The position numbers and the translations under genes are program-made. Shown here piece after piece: positions 53,480-63,692 of a stretch of DNA of 64,000 bases. Positions within the stretch are counted from its first letter, which is position 1, and the number at the start of each line of letters is the position of its first letter. A model generated the notes under the pieces. That model made no database searches, was not told the origin of the DNA, and saw only the letters and a list, made by a program, of their open reading frames with translations. Location: the NCBI GenBank assembly GCA_028485475.2, contig CP144143.1:2232001-2296000 (forward strand). The letters are read 5' to 3'. This DNA is from Chitinophagaceae bacterium C216. GTDB taxonomy: Bacteria; Bacteroidota; Bacteroidia; Chitinophagales; Chitinophagaceae.

Positions 53480-54661
53480 TTGGACAATACGAGAAAACTC
53501 CATCCGTCTACAATTGCTGTACGTACGCAGACGGAGCGTACTAACCAAATGGAACACTCTACACCCGTTTTTTTAACCAGTAGTTTTGCATTTGAATCAG
53601 CCGAAGCCATGCGCGCGGCCTTTGCGGACGAGACGGATGATAATATCTATAGCCGCTACAGTAATCCCACAGTAGATGAATTTGCACATAAAATTGCTTT
53701 ACTGGAAAAATGCGAAGCTGGTTTTGCCACTGCAAGCGGTATGGCGGCCATATTTAGTTCCTTCATGGCTTTGCTGAAGACGGGTGATCATCTTTTATGC
53801 TGCCGATCGATGTTTGGTGGTACCAATACAGTAGTAACCAAATTTTTACCTCGCTTTGGAATTGAATATACCCTGGTAGGCGCTGCCGATATCGACAATT
53901 GGGAAGCGCATATTAAGCCTAACACCAAAATGTTGTTTTTGGAAACGCCTACCAACCCTCAATTAGAGATCATAGATCTTAAAAAAGCGGGAGCCATTGC
54001 CCAAAAGCATGGACTTATTTTTAATGTAGATAATTGTTTTGCTACTCCATTTTTGCAAACTCCTGCAGATTTCGGTGCTGATCTGGTAATACACTCTGCT
54101 ACTAAATGGATTGACGGACAAGGACGTGTATTAGGAGGTGCAGTAGCAGGTCGCAAGGAATTGGTACATGACATTTATCTGTTTTGTCGTAATTCGGGGC
54201 CGGCACTATCCCCATTTAATGCATGGGTATTATCAAAAAGTCTGGAGACTTTAGGCGTAAGAATTCAGCGGCATTCGGAGAATGCCCTAACCGTCGCCAA
54301 GCACTTTGAAAACCACCCAAGGCTGGAATGGCTGAAATATCCATTCCTCCCCTCCCACCCCCAGTACGACATTGCCCAAAAACAAATGCTGGCGGGAGGA
54401 GGTATTGTATGTTTTGAAATAAAAGGAGGTTTGGAAAGTGGCCGTCGTTTTATGGACAATCTTCAAATCTTATCTTTGACTCCTAATTTGGGAGATAGTC
54501 GCAGTATAGCATCACATCCGGCAAGCACCACACACTCCAAGCTTTCGGAAGAAGAAAGGCAGAAAGTAGGTATCACTCCCGGACTAATACGTATTTCAGT
54601 AGGGCTGGAACATGTGGATGATATCATCTATGACATTGAGCAAGCATTGGAGAAAGCATAA
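53480..54661 (+). CDS. metZ: O-succinylhomoserine sulfhydrylase / cystathionine synthase-family PLP enzyme
   Basis: A 393-residue Cys/Met-metabolism PLP enzyme. The start is the TTG at 53480 (DNTRKLHPSTIAVRTQ): no ATG occurs until MEHSTPVF, inside the conserved N-terminal arm, so the rare start is well supported. Motifs: TASGMAAIFSSFMAL, LFLETPTNPQLEIID, and HSATKWIDGQGRVLGG with Lys209 as PLP lysine, then SRSIASHPASTTHSKL. The RTQTERTNQMEHSTP opening matches direct-sulfhydrylation enzymes (MetZ) that make homocysteine from acyl-homoserine and sulfide; gamma-synthase activity cannot be excluded. A terminator follows. Confidence 0.87.
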   Translation: MDNTRKLHPSTIAVRTQTERTNQMEHSTPVFLTSSFAFESAEAMRAAFADETDDNIYSRYSNPTVDEFAHKIALLEKCEAGFATASGMAAIFSSFMALLKTGDHLLCCRSMFGGTNTVVTKFLPRFGIEYTLVGAADIDNWEAHIKPNTKMLFLETPTNPQLEIIDLKKAGAIAQKHGLIFNVDNCFATPFLQTPADFGADLVIHSATKWIDGQGRVLGGAVAGRKELVHDIYLFCRNSGPALSPFNAWVLSKSLETLGVRIQRHSENALTVAKHFENHPRLEWLKYPFLPSHPQYDIAQKQMLAGGGIVCFEIKGGLESGRRFMDNLQILSLTPNLGDSRSIASHPASTTHSKLSEEERQKVGITPGLIRISVGLEHVDDIIYDIEQALEKA

Positions 54662-54688
54662 ATAATGTAATTGCAATTTTCAATAAAG

Positions 54689-54714
54689 AGGCTGCCCTCA
54701 AAGCGGCCTTTTTT
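54689..54714 (+). terminator. Intrinsic terminator after the metZ-like gene
   Basis: AGGCTGC (54689-54695, including one T-G wobble) pairs with GCGGCCT (54703-54709), followed by TTTTT. Confidence 0.8.
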
Positions 54715-54819
54715 ATTTCTACCCAATCAAGACATTTGCCTTATCCAAAGCGCATCGGAATAAATAAGGCTAGGGATATACTATGAAAATAAAATGCTCT
54801 ACTTTAAAAAATTTAAAGC

Positions 54820-55737
54820 CTACACCTCTGGGTACAACTCATTTCGATAGGGAATGGATGATTGTGCACCCCATCGAGTGACGGATATTGCCGCCGCCTG
54901 ACAGGCAAAGGCTACTGCAGTCGGTAGGTCTTTTTGTTCTGACAATGCTACTGCTAATGCGCCGTTAAAAACATCTCCTGCAGCTGTAGTATCTACAGCC
55001 TTTACCTTCGCTACAGGCATTTCAGTAAAAAGATGATTAGAGTCTAAGATTAAAGCCCCTTGCTCGCCCATTGTAATAACAATATTTTTCACACCCTTCT
55101 TTTGTATTATCAAAGCGGCCTCTCTGGCCGTAGTCATATCCTTTACTTCAATACCTGATAAATGTGTAGCTTCTGTTGCATTAGGTGTAATTATATCCAC
55201 ATACTTTAATATTGTACTACTTAATGTTCTCGCAGGAGCAGGATTCAGTATTACTATAATATTTTTTTCTGATGCCTTTTGAACCGCATGTTGTACGGTA
55301 TCAAGTGGAATCTCTAGTTGCAACAACATTATTCCGATATTCAAATCTTCAAAAATCACATCAGCTATATCCTCCGGTTTCAGATGAGCGTTAGCTCCTG
55401 ATGCTACAACAATGCTGTTTTCGCCTTTTTCATCCACTGTAATCAATGCGACTCCGGAAGAATGGTGATTATCTGATAGCATGTATGCTGTATAAATACC
55501 TTCCTTTTGAAACAATTCCAGAGATTGTTTTCCGAAAATATCATTCCCTATCTTAGATACAAAAACTGCATTTCCACCTAAACGAGCTACCGTAACAGCC
55601 TGATTAGCTCCCTTACCTCCGGAATTCATAAAAAAGGTACCTCCTAGTATAGTTTCACCGGGTACAGGGATTCGGGGGGCTTTAATAACCATGTCGATAT
55701 TGGTAGAACCGATAATAATAATGCTTTGCTTTTTCAT
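54820..55737 (-). CDS. rbsK: Ribokinase
   Basis: A 305-residue PfkB-family kinase that phosphorylates ribose at O5. Motifs: IGSTNIDMVIKAPRIPVPGE at the start, the sugar-binding NSGGKGANQAVTVARLGG, and VDTTAAGDVFNGALAVAL with the catalytic Asp. The Gly-Gly lid region and length are standard. No ribose transporter is adjacent. It stands alone on the minus strand. Confidence 0.95.
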   Translation of the reverse strand: MKKQSIIIIGSTNIDMVIKAPRIPVPGETILGGTFFMNSGGKGANQAVTVARLGGNAVFVSKIGNDIFGKQSLELFQKEGIYTAYMLSDNHHSSGVALITVDEKGENSIVVASGANAHLKPEDIADVIFEDLNIGIMLLQLEIPLDTVQHAVQKASEKNIIVILNPAPARTLSSTILKYVDIITPNATEATHLSGIEVKDMTTAREAALIIQKKGVKNIVITMGEQGALILDSNHLFTEMPVAKVKAVDTTAAGDVFNGALAVALSEQKDLPTAVAFACQAAAISVTRWGAQSSIPYRNELYPEV

Positions 55738-55916
55738 AAATATTCAGCACACGCGCAATAGAAAGGTATTTGTAGCTTTGTATTGCGATGTTGTTTTTCA
55801 AATTTAATAATAGTCACCTGAGTTTTGTACACTGATACCCCTACAAGAGATAGTTAAGATAATGAAGAGAAGCATTACTTTGCACTAATAATCATCTTTA
55901 TTTAAGTTCAATTGCC

Positions 55917-56165
55917 ATGGATCAAAGATTTACGCTTAATAAAAATGAATCTTTCTTGAAAATGATCATACAGTGTCAGCAAGAGCAGCAGCCCGCATCC
56001 ATTCTGTATGATGATAAGGGGATTACCAGAGCACAAGGATATGTTACGGATGTTTTTATGGATAGAAATCCGATTGCATTCCGGTTGGATAACGAATTAG
56101 AAATTGAACTCCATACTGTGGTTGCTTTAAATGGAGTTTTTGCTGATAATTATACAGAGTGTTAG
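55917..56165 (+). CDS. Small protein with Sm/Rof-like strand pattern, unknown function
   Basis: An 82-residue product. After a short helix (NESFLKMIIQCQQEQ) it has five short predicted strands (ASILYDD, ITRAQGYVTDVF, NPIAFRL, EIELHTVVAL, VFADN), the order expected of a small bent barrel such as Sm/Hfq or Rof. No sequence motif of Hfq is present, so this is a fold-level guess. It lies 33 bases before rlmH on the same strand and may be cotranscribed with that rRNA methyltransferase. Confidence 0.55.
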   Translation: MDQRFTLNKNESFLKMIIQCQQEQQPASILYDDKGITRAQGYVTDVFMDRNPIAFRLDNELEIELHTVVALNGVFADNYTEC

Positions 56166-56198
56166 CGCATACAAGCAAAAAGAAGATATACTTATAAC

Positions 56199-56672
56199 AT
56201 GAAAATCGCACTTTGGTCTGTAGGAAAAGCGCACGAGGCTTATGTAAAAGCAGGTATAGAAGATTTTTCAAAAAGAATCAATAACTATTTTAAAACCGAA
56301 TGGGAGATCATTGCGCCTCCTAAAAATGCGGCTAAGCTGGCAGCAGATGTACTTAAGAAAAGCGAAAGTGAGCTAATACTCTCCAAATTGCAAAAAGAGG
56401 ATTTCCTTGTAGCGCTGGATGAAAGAGGCACGCAGCTTACTTCGGAAGGACTTGCAACACAAATACAGCGCTGCGCTAACATGGCAAGTAAAAGGATGGT
56501 TTTTTTGATAGGTGGGGCATATGGTTTGGATGAATCTGTATTGCAGCGTGCCAATTTTCAATGGAGCTTATCCAAGCTCGTTTTCCCACATCAACTCGTA
56601 AGGCTGATTCTCGCTGAGCAGATTTATAGGGCATGCACTATCCTAAACCATGAAAAATACCATCACCAGTAA
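56199..56672 (+). CDS. rlmH: 23S rRNA pseudouridine(1915)-N3 methyltransferase
   Basis: A 157-residue SPOUT methyltransferase that methylates the pseudouridine in helix 69 of 23S rRNA. FLVALDERGTQLTSEGLA, MVFLIGGAYGLDESVLQRA (SAM-binding trefoil knot) and LSKLVFPHQLVRLILAEQIY are its hallmarks. Length is exact for the family. The SAM-binding Gly-Gly and the C-terminal YHHQ-like end are present. Confidence 0.97.
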   Translation: MKIALWSVGKAHEAYVKAGIEDFSKRINNYFKTEWEIIAPPKNAAKLAADVLKKSESELILSKLQKEDFLVALDERGTQLTSEGLATQIQRCANMASKRMVFLIGGAYGLDESVLQRANFQWSLSKLVFPHQLVRLILAEQIYRACTILNHEKYHHQ

Positions 56673-56703
56673 AAAGACAGTTGACTTAATTTATCGATAT
56701 AGT

Positions 56704-58110
56704 TTAGTTTAAAATATTCCACTCTTTAGGTGCTTTGAAGGTATTTCTTCCGGCATCATATGGTGGAACTTTTACCGCACTCACAATGTCGTCATACACC
56801 TTTACCGCATTTAATAGTTGCTGATACTTTTCGGGATGCTGAGCACGTATATTATTTTTTTCCAGAGGATCCTTTACAATATTGAATAGCACATCTTCGC
56901 TATTTTTCATTTTATTATTACCGGCATTGGCTTTGACTAACTTCCAGTCATCTACAATAATACTTCCATGCCCCAGATAGAACTCTCTGGATATTTTCTT
57001 TTTCTGAGTTAACGCAGGTAGTATATTCACTCCATCCAGAGGCTTTACAGTTTTTTCCTTGACACCCGCCACTGCACACAATGTAGGCAAAATATCCACA
57101 TACCCACAAAGTTGATCACTTACCCATCCACCTTTCAATCCTTGGGGCCATTTAATAACGGCGGGGACACGTACACCTCCTTCCCATTCCTGAAATTTCT
57201 TTCCTTTTAAGGGGCCACTACTACCACCCAAGTTGGTTTCCGGCCCATTATCACTATGAAAAATGACTAGAGTATTGTTCTCTATTCCTTCTTCCTTTAA
57301 CGTTTTAAGTATCTGCCCTATTCCTCTATCCATACAGGTAACCATTGCCGCATAGGTTTGCCAGCGGGTATTACCCCTTCCCTGCTCTTTTTTACCATTA
57401 GCCTCTCCAAATGTAGGTTTATTAGGATCATAGCCGTATAAACGCAAATCTTCTTCTTTAGCCTGCAGTGGTCCATGCGGTGCGTTGTAAGCAACGTAAA
57501 GAAAGAAAGGACCATCCTTTTTATATTGCTTTATACATTTTGCGGCTTCCTCACTGATAAGGTCTGTAGAGTATCCTTTATCATAACTGGTGTTCCAATC
57601 GTTATGCCAATCTAGCTCCCCCTCCCGCTCATGCGTAAAATAATCTATTGCTCCATTATAATGTCCGTAGAAATGTGTAAAACCTCTGTTTAAGGGCAAG
57701 TATTTTCGTTCATAGTGCCCTAAATGCCATTTCCCTATTGCGGCTCTGTTTTTATATCCTGCGGTAGCGAGTAACTGCGGTAAAAACTGCTCAGAGGTAT
57801 CTATGCCAAACTGAATCCAGGGAGCAATTACATTATCTCGCAGTCCATATCTATCTGGATATCGGCCCGTCATTAATCCTGCACGTGTGGGCGAACAAAT
57901 AGGGCTTACATAAAATCTGTCTAAAACGATCCCATCCTTTGCCAGTTGATCGATGTTGGGTGTTTGTATTTTACTACCATGAAAACCCACATCGCCCCAG
58001 CCCATATCATCTGCTACAATTAAAATTATATTAGGCTTTGATGTATTTTGAGAAAATAGCAATACACTTTTAAATAGCAAGCAATAAATTAGTATATATA
58101 TACTATTCAT
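56704..58110 (-). CDS. Sulfatase (S1 family), exported
   Basis: A 468-residue formylglycine sulfatase with a signal peptide (to about residue 21). The active-site signature is ICSPTRAGLMTGRYPDRYG: Cys72 is converted to formylglycine. Metal ligands include ADDMGWGDVGFHG (Asp pair) and FHSDNGPETNLGG near residues 285-300. No sulfatase-maturing radical-SAM gene is in the window, so maturation must come from elsewhere. It is immediately after the hybrid sensor gene (17 bases), implying co-regulation; the sulfated sugar target is unknown. Confidence 0.94.
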   Translation of the reverse strand: MNSIYILIYCLLFKSVLLFSQNTSKPNIILIVADDMGWGDVGFHGSKIQTPNIDQLAKDGIVLDRFYVSPICSPTRAGLMTGRYPDRYGLRDNVIAPWIQFGIDTSEQFLPQLLATAGYKNRAAIGKWHLGHYERKYLPLNRGFTHFYGHYNGAIDYFTHEREGELDWHNDWNTSYDKGYSTDLISEEAAKCIKQYKKDGPFFLYVAYNAPHGPLQAKEEDLRLYGYDPNKPTFGEANGKKEQGRGNTRWQTYAAMVTCMDRGIGQILKTLKEEGIENNTLVIFHSDNGPETNLGGSSGPLKGKKFQEWEGGVRVPAVIKWPQGLKGGWVSDQLCGYVDILPTLCAVAGVKEKTVKPLDGVNILPALTQKKKISREFYLGHGSIIVDDWKLVKANAGNNKMKNSEDVLFNIVKDPLEKNNIRAQHPEKYQQLLNAVKVYDDIVSAVKVPPYDAGRNTFKAPKEWNILN

Positions 58111-58127
58111 TTAAGTAGAATTGAAAG

Positions 58128-61100
58128 TTAATCAGTTGCAAATAACTCACTCACTTGTTCTGCATGGCCGTTTTTATACTTTTCAAGGAACTCACTAGGA
58201 GTTAATTTAAATTGCTGTATAAAGCAGCGTGAGAAATAGGATGGGGAATTAAACCCTGTTCTATATCCTACTTCAGAAATATTATACTCATCGGAGATCA
58301 AAAGCTTTGCCGCTGTTCTTAAGCGAATAAGTCTTATAAACTCATTAGGGACATGACCGGTTATTGCCTTAAGCTTTTTGTGCAATGTGGAGCGGCTCAT
58401 GGCCAATTCGCGACTCAGTTCCTCCACAGAAAGTCGATAATCATCAATTCGCGACTCAACAATTTGAGTAATAGATTCGATGAATTTCTTGTCGTGGGTA
58501 TTGGTTGCAATAGTACCAATATCTACCAATGGCTGCTGGTTAAATTTCTCTTTCAATTTGTTTCGTATTTCCAATTGATTTTTAACAAGAGCTGTAAGGT
58601 GTTTCCATTTGAAAGGTTTTACGACATATGCATCAGCGCCACTTTCTATTCCTTCTAACTCTGCGTCGCTATTACCTTTTGCCGTTAGCAGAATTACTGG
58701 TATATGACTGTAATCAATATTATTCTTAATCTTCCTACAGAGCTCAATACCATCCATCTCAGGCATCATTACATCAGAGACAATAAGTTCTACTGGTTGT
58801 GACTCTAAAATTTTTAATGCCTCTTTACCATTTATAGCACACAAAGCGTTATACCCTTCTCCGCGAATATTAGTAGAAATAAAATCCAACATATTCACAT
58901 CATCTTCCACAATCAAAATTCTTGGTAAGCTGCTTTCCACTTCAGCTTCCTCGTGATCCTGATTATTAATTGGCGCCACTACAGGCTTTTGTTCAAAAGG
59001 TATAGTAACCGTAAATACTGTGGGGCCGCCTTGGCGGCTGCTAACATTGATCGCGCCTTGATGTTTTTCAACGAGCGCTTTAGCAAGCGATAATCCGATA
59101 CCGGCTCCGCCTATATTTTTAATCTTATGATCGGGAGATGATACTTTGAAGAATGGCGTAAATACCTGACTCAAATCACCTTCCGGAATTCCTACCCCAT
59201 CGTCTTTAACAGATATAGCCACTACTTTTACTGAATTTTCATCAACCTCGGGCAAACTGATTCTGATTTCTACATTGGACTGAGCAAACTTGAATGCATT
59301 AATAAACAGATTGCTGAAAATCTTTTGCAGTGCTTCGGTATCTGCGTCCATATAAAGCTGATTCACTTCTGTAGACATATGAAATTTCAATCCCTTCTGC
59401 TGGGCAGTAGGAGAAAATCTCGAATACAGAGAATGTATATAAGAAACCAGCTCAATGCGCTCCTTTTTTATAGTATAGATATCGCTTTCAATCCGCCTAA
59501 AGTCTAGCAGTTGATTCACCAATGTAAGCAGTCTGTCCGTATTCTGTTCCATTACCGTCAACTGCTTGAGTGTTTCTGGATTATTTTCCGTAGTCAATAA
59601 TTTTTCCAATGGCGCCATGATAAGGGAAAGCGGGGTTCGAATTTCATGTGCCATGGTAGTAAAGAAATCTATTTTTTGTTGGTAAAACTCATGCTCCTTT
59701 TGAGCTTTCATACGCTCCAACTTAATCGCATTCTTAGCCTGCTCTCTCCGTCTATAATAATTCTTCAATAACCAAATACTGCTAGCGATTAGAATTACAT
59801 AAAGTATATATGCAAATGTTGTTCGATAAAAAGGTGGCTTAATAACAATCTTCACATCAGCGGTCGACTTACTCCAGTTTCCGTACACATCGGTAGCTTT
59901 CACTTTAAAAGTATAAGATCCTGGAGGAAGATTAGTGTACGTGGCAATGCGTTGCGTACCTACTTCATTCCAGTTCGCATCAAATCCTTCCATCTTATAA
60001 GCGTACTTAATGCGATCGGGATCTTTATAGCTTAAGGCGGCATAACCAAAACTCAATACAGATTGCTTATAATTAAGTTTTATGGTAGTTGCATAACTGG
60101 GTGCTACATTTAGTGGAGCATTCTCTTTATTAAAAGCAACTTCTTCATTAAAAAGCCTAAAACTGGTAAGAACGGGAACAATATCGTTTTGGTCTGGAAA
60201 CAGTGTGATTTGCTCGGGGTAAAAAGTAGTGAGACCATTGATACTGCCCATCAGCATTTTACCATCAGAAGCCTTATAGTAAGCATTGTAATTGTATAAG
60301 CGATTATTAAAATTAATAGCATTAGTGAAAGACAGTACAACAAAAGGATTTTCTGAAAATTTTAGAATCCCATCATTAGTGGATAACCAAATATTACCTG
60401 CATTATCGTTTAAAATACCGAATACAATTGTTGGTATTCCGTTGCGACCCAAAAAGCTGGTAACTTTCTGGGTAAATATGTTCAGTTTGTTCAGTCCACC
60501 TCCATCAGTTCCTATCCAAATATTTCCTCTTCCATCGTCATGTAGTGCAATCACACGATTAGAACTAAGTCCCGAGTTGTGTGTCGCATATTGTACCCAC
60601 TCATCAGTACCGGCCTTTCTGCAAATAACACCGCTTTCAAAAGTGGCGATCCACAAATTACCTAATGCATCTTCATAAATTTTATAAATACAGTTGTTGG
60701 GTAGATCCATGGCCGTCACCCTGATAAACGCGTCCCTTTCCTTATCATAAATATTTACACCTTTAACAGTTCCAATCCATATATTTCCTTTTCTATCTTC
60801 AGTAATACTGTATACACTATTACTGCTCAAGGATGTGGGATCGGAGGCATTGTGCAGATAATGTTTGATCTTACCGGTTTTGAGGTTGATAACATTTAGT
60901 CCCCCACTAAAAGTGCCCACCCAAAGATTTCCTTCTTTATCTTTATATAAAGCGTGAATGTTGTTATATGACAGCTTTTCGTGTTGAGGAGAGAATGGAT
61001 ATTTTTTGAATTTACCGGTATGCGAATCAAAATAATTTAACCCCCCGTTTTCGGTTCCTACCCAAAAATACCCGGGCATATCTTCTAAAAAGCAGCTTAC

Positions 61101-62195
61101 CGCTTTTCCTGATAAAGCGTCGGATGCTCCGGTATGATAATAGTAATTAAAACCCGGACTGTCTTTGGCAAAATAGTTCACCCCTCCAAAGTAAGTACCT
61201 ACCCATATACCTCCATCTTTGTCAGGATATATATAATAAATCGCATTATCACTAATACTATAGGGGTCATTGATATTATTAGTATAAGCTGTAAATTTCT
61301 GCTGTTCTAGATCTAGTACATTCAAGCCTTTTTCGGTACCTATATACAATTTATTTTTATCGGGTTGATAAATAGCCCGGATAATATTGTCACTTATAGC
61401 ATCTGCACCGCCACTTTTGTATATTTTAAATTTGTTTTCCTTTTTTGACCAACAATTCAGTCCTCCGGAGAGGGTGCCAATCCACATATTCCCTTCCAGA
61501 TCTTTATAAAGGGTAAGAATAAAATTGCTGCTGATTTGCTGATCCGAATTTCCAGCTTTGATATGACGGATAGTTCCTGTAACTGGATTTAGTACATCCA
61601 CCCCTTCTCCAAAAGTACCAATCCAAATATTTCCATCATCATCCAGTTCCAATTTGCGAATTTGATTATGGGAGATGGAGGGCTCCCTGTCGCGCTTGCG
61701 ATAATTATAGAAACGATTTTTCGCAATATCATACTTATATAATCCTGTGCTTCGAGTACCAATCCATACATATCCCCTATCATCTTTAAGTATCGAAAAA
61801 ACCAGATCACTGCCCAATGCTTTTACTTTGGTAAAACTTTCCTTTACCAAATCCATAATATACAAGCCATCTGCCGTACCTACCCAAAAACGTGTACTAT
61901 CATATTTGCAAATAGCATGAATGAAACTATTACCTGAGGGAGTGGAGAGGTCTGCGTGCGCTTGATATATCTTGAATGTATGCCCGTCAAACCGGTTTAA
62001 ACCGTTCTTAGTGCCAAACCACATATATCCCTGATCATCCTGTATAATGTTCCATACCGTATTTGAGGACATTCCATTGTTTACAGTATAGTTTCTAAAC
62101 AATACCTGCTGGGCAACAACAATATTACATGCTGCCATGAAAAACATGGCAAACGATATAGCTACATTTCTTGATATATTCAACAGTACTTTCAA
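58128..62195 (-). CDS. Hybrid two-component system regulator (sensor, receiver and AraC in one chain)
   Basis: A 1355-residue one-protein signalling system. Signal peptide to about residue 28; a two-bladed-propeller sensor made of repeated regulator-propeller units (about 45-700, many with WIGT motifs such as MWIGTLSGGLN); Y_Y_Y domain (about 705-775); membrane span near 798-820; HisKA with HEIRTPLSLIMAPL (His about 850); HATPase; receiver domain with VSDVMMPEMDG (Asp about 1140); and AraC DNA-binding domain (about 1250-1345). In Bacteroidota such regulators sense oligosaccharides in the periplasm and switch on glycan-utilisation genes. Here sulfatases lie on both sides, so sulfated glycan fragments are the probable signal. 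Confidence 0.95.
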   Translation of the reverse strand: MKVLLNISRNVAISFAMFFMAACNIVVAQQVLFRNYTVNNGMSSNTVWNIIQDDQGYMWFGTKNGLNRFDGHTFKIYQAHADLSTPSGNSFIHAICKYDSTRFWVGTADGLYIMDLVKESFTKVKALGSDLVFSILKDDRGYVWIGTRSTGLYKYDIAKNRFYNYRKRDREPSISHNQIRKLELDDDGNIWIGTFGEGVDVLNPVTGTIRHIKAGNSDQQISSNFILTLYKDLEGNMWIGTLSGGLNCWSKKENKFKIYKSGGADAISDNIIRAIYQPDKNKLYIGTEKGLNVLDLEQQKFTAYTNNINDPYSISDNAIYYIYPDKDGGIWVGTYFGGVNYFAKDSPGFNYYYHTGASDALSGKAVSCFLEDMPGYFWVGTENGGLNYFDSHTGKFKKYPFSPQHEKLSYNNIHALYKDKEGNLWVGTFSGGLNVINLKTGKIKHYLHNASDPTSLSSNSVYSITEDRKGNIWIGTVKGVNIYDKERDAFIRVTAMDLPNNCIYKIYEDALGNLWIATFESGVICRKAGTDEWVQYATHNSGLSSNRVIALHDDGRGNIWIGTDGGGLNKLNIFTQKVTSFLGRNGIPTIVFGILNDNAGNIWLSTNDGILKFSENPFVVLSFTNAINFNNRLYNYNAYYKASDGKMLMGSINGLTTFYPEQITLFPDQNDIVPVLTSFRLFNEEVAFNKENAPLNVAPSYATTIKLNYKQSVLSFGYAALSYKDPDRIKYAYKMEGFDANWNEVGTQRIATYTNLPPGSYTFKVKATDVYGNWSKSTADVKIVIKPPFYRTTFAYILYVILIASSIWLLKNYYRRREQAKNAIKLERMKAQKEHEFYQQKIDFFTTMAHEIRTPLSLIMAPLEKLLTTENNPETLKQLTVMEQNTDRLLTLVNQLLDFRRIESDIYTIKKERIELVSYIHSLYSRFSPTAQQKGLKFHMSTEVNQLYMDADTEALQKIFSNLFINAFKFAQSNVEIRISLPEVDENSVKVVAISVKDDGVGIPEGDLSQVFTPFFKVSSPDHKIKNIGGAGIGLSLAKALVEKHQGAINVSSRQGGPTVFTVTIPFEQKPVVAPINNQDHEEAEVESSLPRILIVEDDVNMLDFISTNIRGEGYNALCAINGKEALKILESQPVELIVSDVMMPEMDGIELCRKIKNNIDYSHIPVILLTAKGNSDAELEGIESGADAYVVKPFKWKHLTALVKNQLEIRNKLKEKFNQQPLVDIGTIATNTHDKKFIESITQIVESRIDDYRLSVEELSRELAMSRSTLHKKLKAITGHVPNEFIRLIRLRTAAKLLISDEYNISEVGYRTGFNSPSYFSRCFIQQFKLTPSEFLEKYKNGHAEQVSELFATD

Positions 62196-62203
62196 TGCTA
62201 ATG

Positions 62204-63625
62204 CTAGGTTTTTTTGCGGTTATTTTTACGCACAGCGTGTATATTCGGCTCTTCTGCATTAACCTCTTGTTTCCACTTTTCCATAGTAGACAAAAGTTCT
62301 TGTACTATTTGCGGATGAGAATCTGCAATATTATTTTCTTCTGATGGATCCTTGGCTATGTTATAAAGCTCCACACGCTTGCTTGCATAAAAATACAGCA
62401 ATTTATAATTCCCCTTTCTCACGGCAGTACACATGCGGGGCACCCAATTTCCGGTTTCTGAAACATAATGCCAGAAGAGAGGTGTATCTCTTTCCCATTT
62501 TTTGCCTTTGAATACGTCTAATATACTTCTTCCATCGAGAATATTTCCTTCTTTATTCTTCTGATCAGCCATTTCCAGAAAAGTAGGATAGAAATCAATA
62601 CCACAAACAACAGCGTCGGAAACACTGTTTTTCTTAATTACAGAAGGCCATCTGGTAATAAGGCATTCTCTAATACCCCCTTCATAAAGCCATGATTTAC
62701 CCAAACGTAAACCGGCGTTGTTTGCAAAGCTCGGTACGCCACCATTGTCGGAAAAGAAAACAACCAATGTATTCTCATCCAGTCCCAATCTTTTTAATGC
62801 TGCTAAAACTTTACCAACCCCAGTATCAATACTTTCTATCATTGCAGCCAGATAAGGATTGTCCTTATGCTGTCCCTCATGACGTGTGTTCTCAGGATCA
62901 TCATAAATTTTAGCCGCAGCTCCCGCACCATATTTGGCATCAAATTTCTTCCTATACTTTTTTACTAAATGATCTGGTGCATCGAGTACGGTATGTACCG
63001 CATATAAAGAAACATATAAAAAGAAAGGCACTGATTTATTTCGTTCGATGAAATTCACAGCATCACTAAACTGCCGGTCTGTTAAATACTCTCCTTCGGC
63101 TCCCGTGGTATAAGTACTGATTTTATCATAAGGATAGAAATAATCGCCATCAGCAATGTACTTGGTTTCAGAACCAATAACTTCGTCAAAACCATGTTGC
63201 TTCGCATTGCCGATAGGATTACTGAATTTTGTATCTAAATGCCATTTTCCTATAATTCCTGTACGATATCCGGCATCTGATAGGGCTTCATTAAGTGTAT
63301 AGTATTTTGCAGGGTCTAGATAGCGAGGCGCTTCATTACCCAAAAAATCTGTAATACGCACCCGTGCGGGATATTGACCTGTAATGAAACCCGCTCTTGC
63401 CGGAGAACAAATTGGGGCTGCAGAATAAGCTTGAGTAAAACGCATACCTTCTTTAGCCATCCTGTCTAGGTTAGGTGTTTCATTAAAAGTATTTCCGTAG
63501 CATCCAAGCTCGCCATATCCCAAATCATCAGCTAGAATAAATATTATATTGGGTTTTTTCTGAGCTGTCGTAAAAAGAACGCTTAATAATCCTAACGTCA
63601 ATAAACAGAATCGCAAAAATTTCAT
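62204..63625 (-). CDS. Sulfatase (S1 family), second paralogue
   Basis: A 473-residue exported sulfatase. Active-site signature PICSPARAGFITGQYPARVR with Cys73 for formylglycine. Metal site residues: LADDLGYGELGCYG and VVFFSDNGGVPSF. It differs clearly from the neighbouring sulfatase at 56704, so the two probably act on different sulfate positions or sugars. The gene ends 8 bases before the hybrid sensor, on the same strand. Confidence 0.94.
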   Translation of the reverse strand: MKFLRFCLLTLGLLSVLFTTAQKKPNIIFILADDLGYGELGCYGNTFNETPNLDRMAKEGMRFTQAYSAAPICSPARAGFITGQYPARVRITDFLGNEAPRYLDPAKYYTLNEALSDAGYRTGIIGKWHLDTKFSNPIGNAKQHGFDEVIGSETKYIADGDYFYPYDKISTYTTGAEGEYLTDRQFSDAVNFIERNKSVPFFLYVSLYAVHTVLDAPDHLVKKYRKKFDAKYGAGAAAKIYDDPENTRHEGQHKDNPYLAAMIESIDTGVGKVLAALKRLGLDENTLVVFFSDNGGVPSFANNAGLRLGKSWLYEGGIRECLITRWPSVIKKNSVSDAVVCGIDFYPTFLEMADQKNKEGNILDGRSILDVFKGKKWERDTPLFWHYVSETGNWVPRMCTAVRKGNYKLLYFYASKRVELYNIAKDPSEENNIADSHPQIVQELLSTMEKWKQEVNAEEPNIHAVRKNNRKKT

Positions 63626-63692
63626 CTATATCAGGTTTTATGTAATTAGAAAATTTAAACTTCAATACAAAACATATCCTCCGACAAATCGC

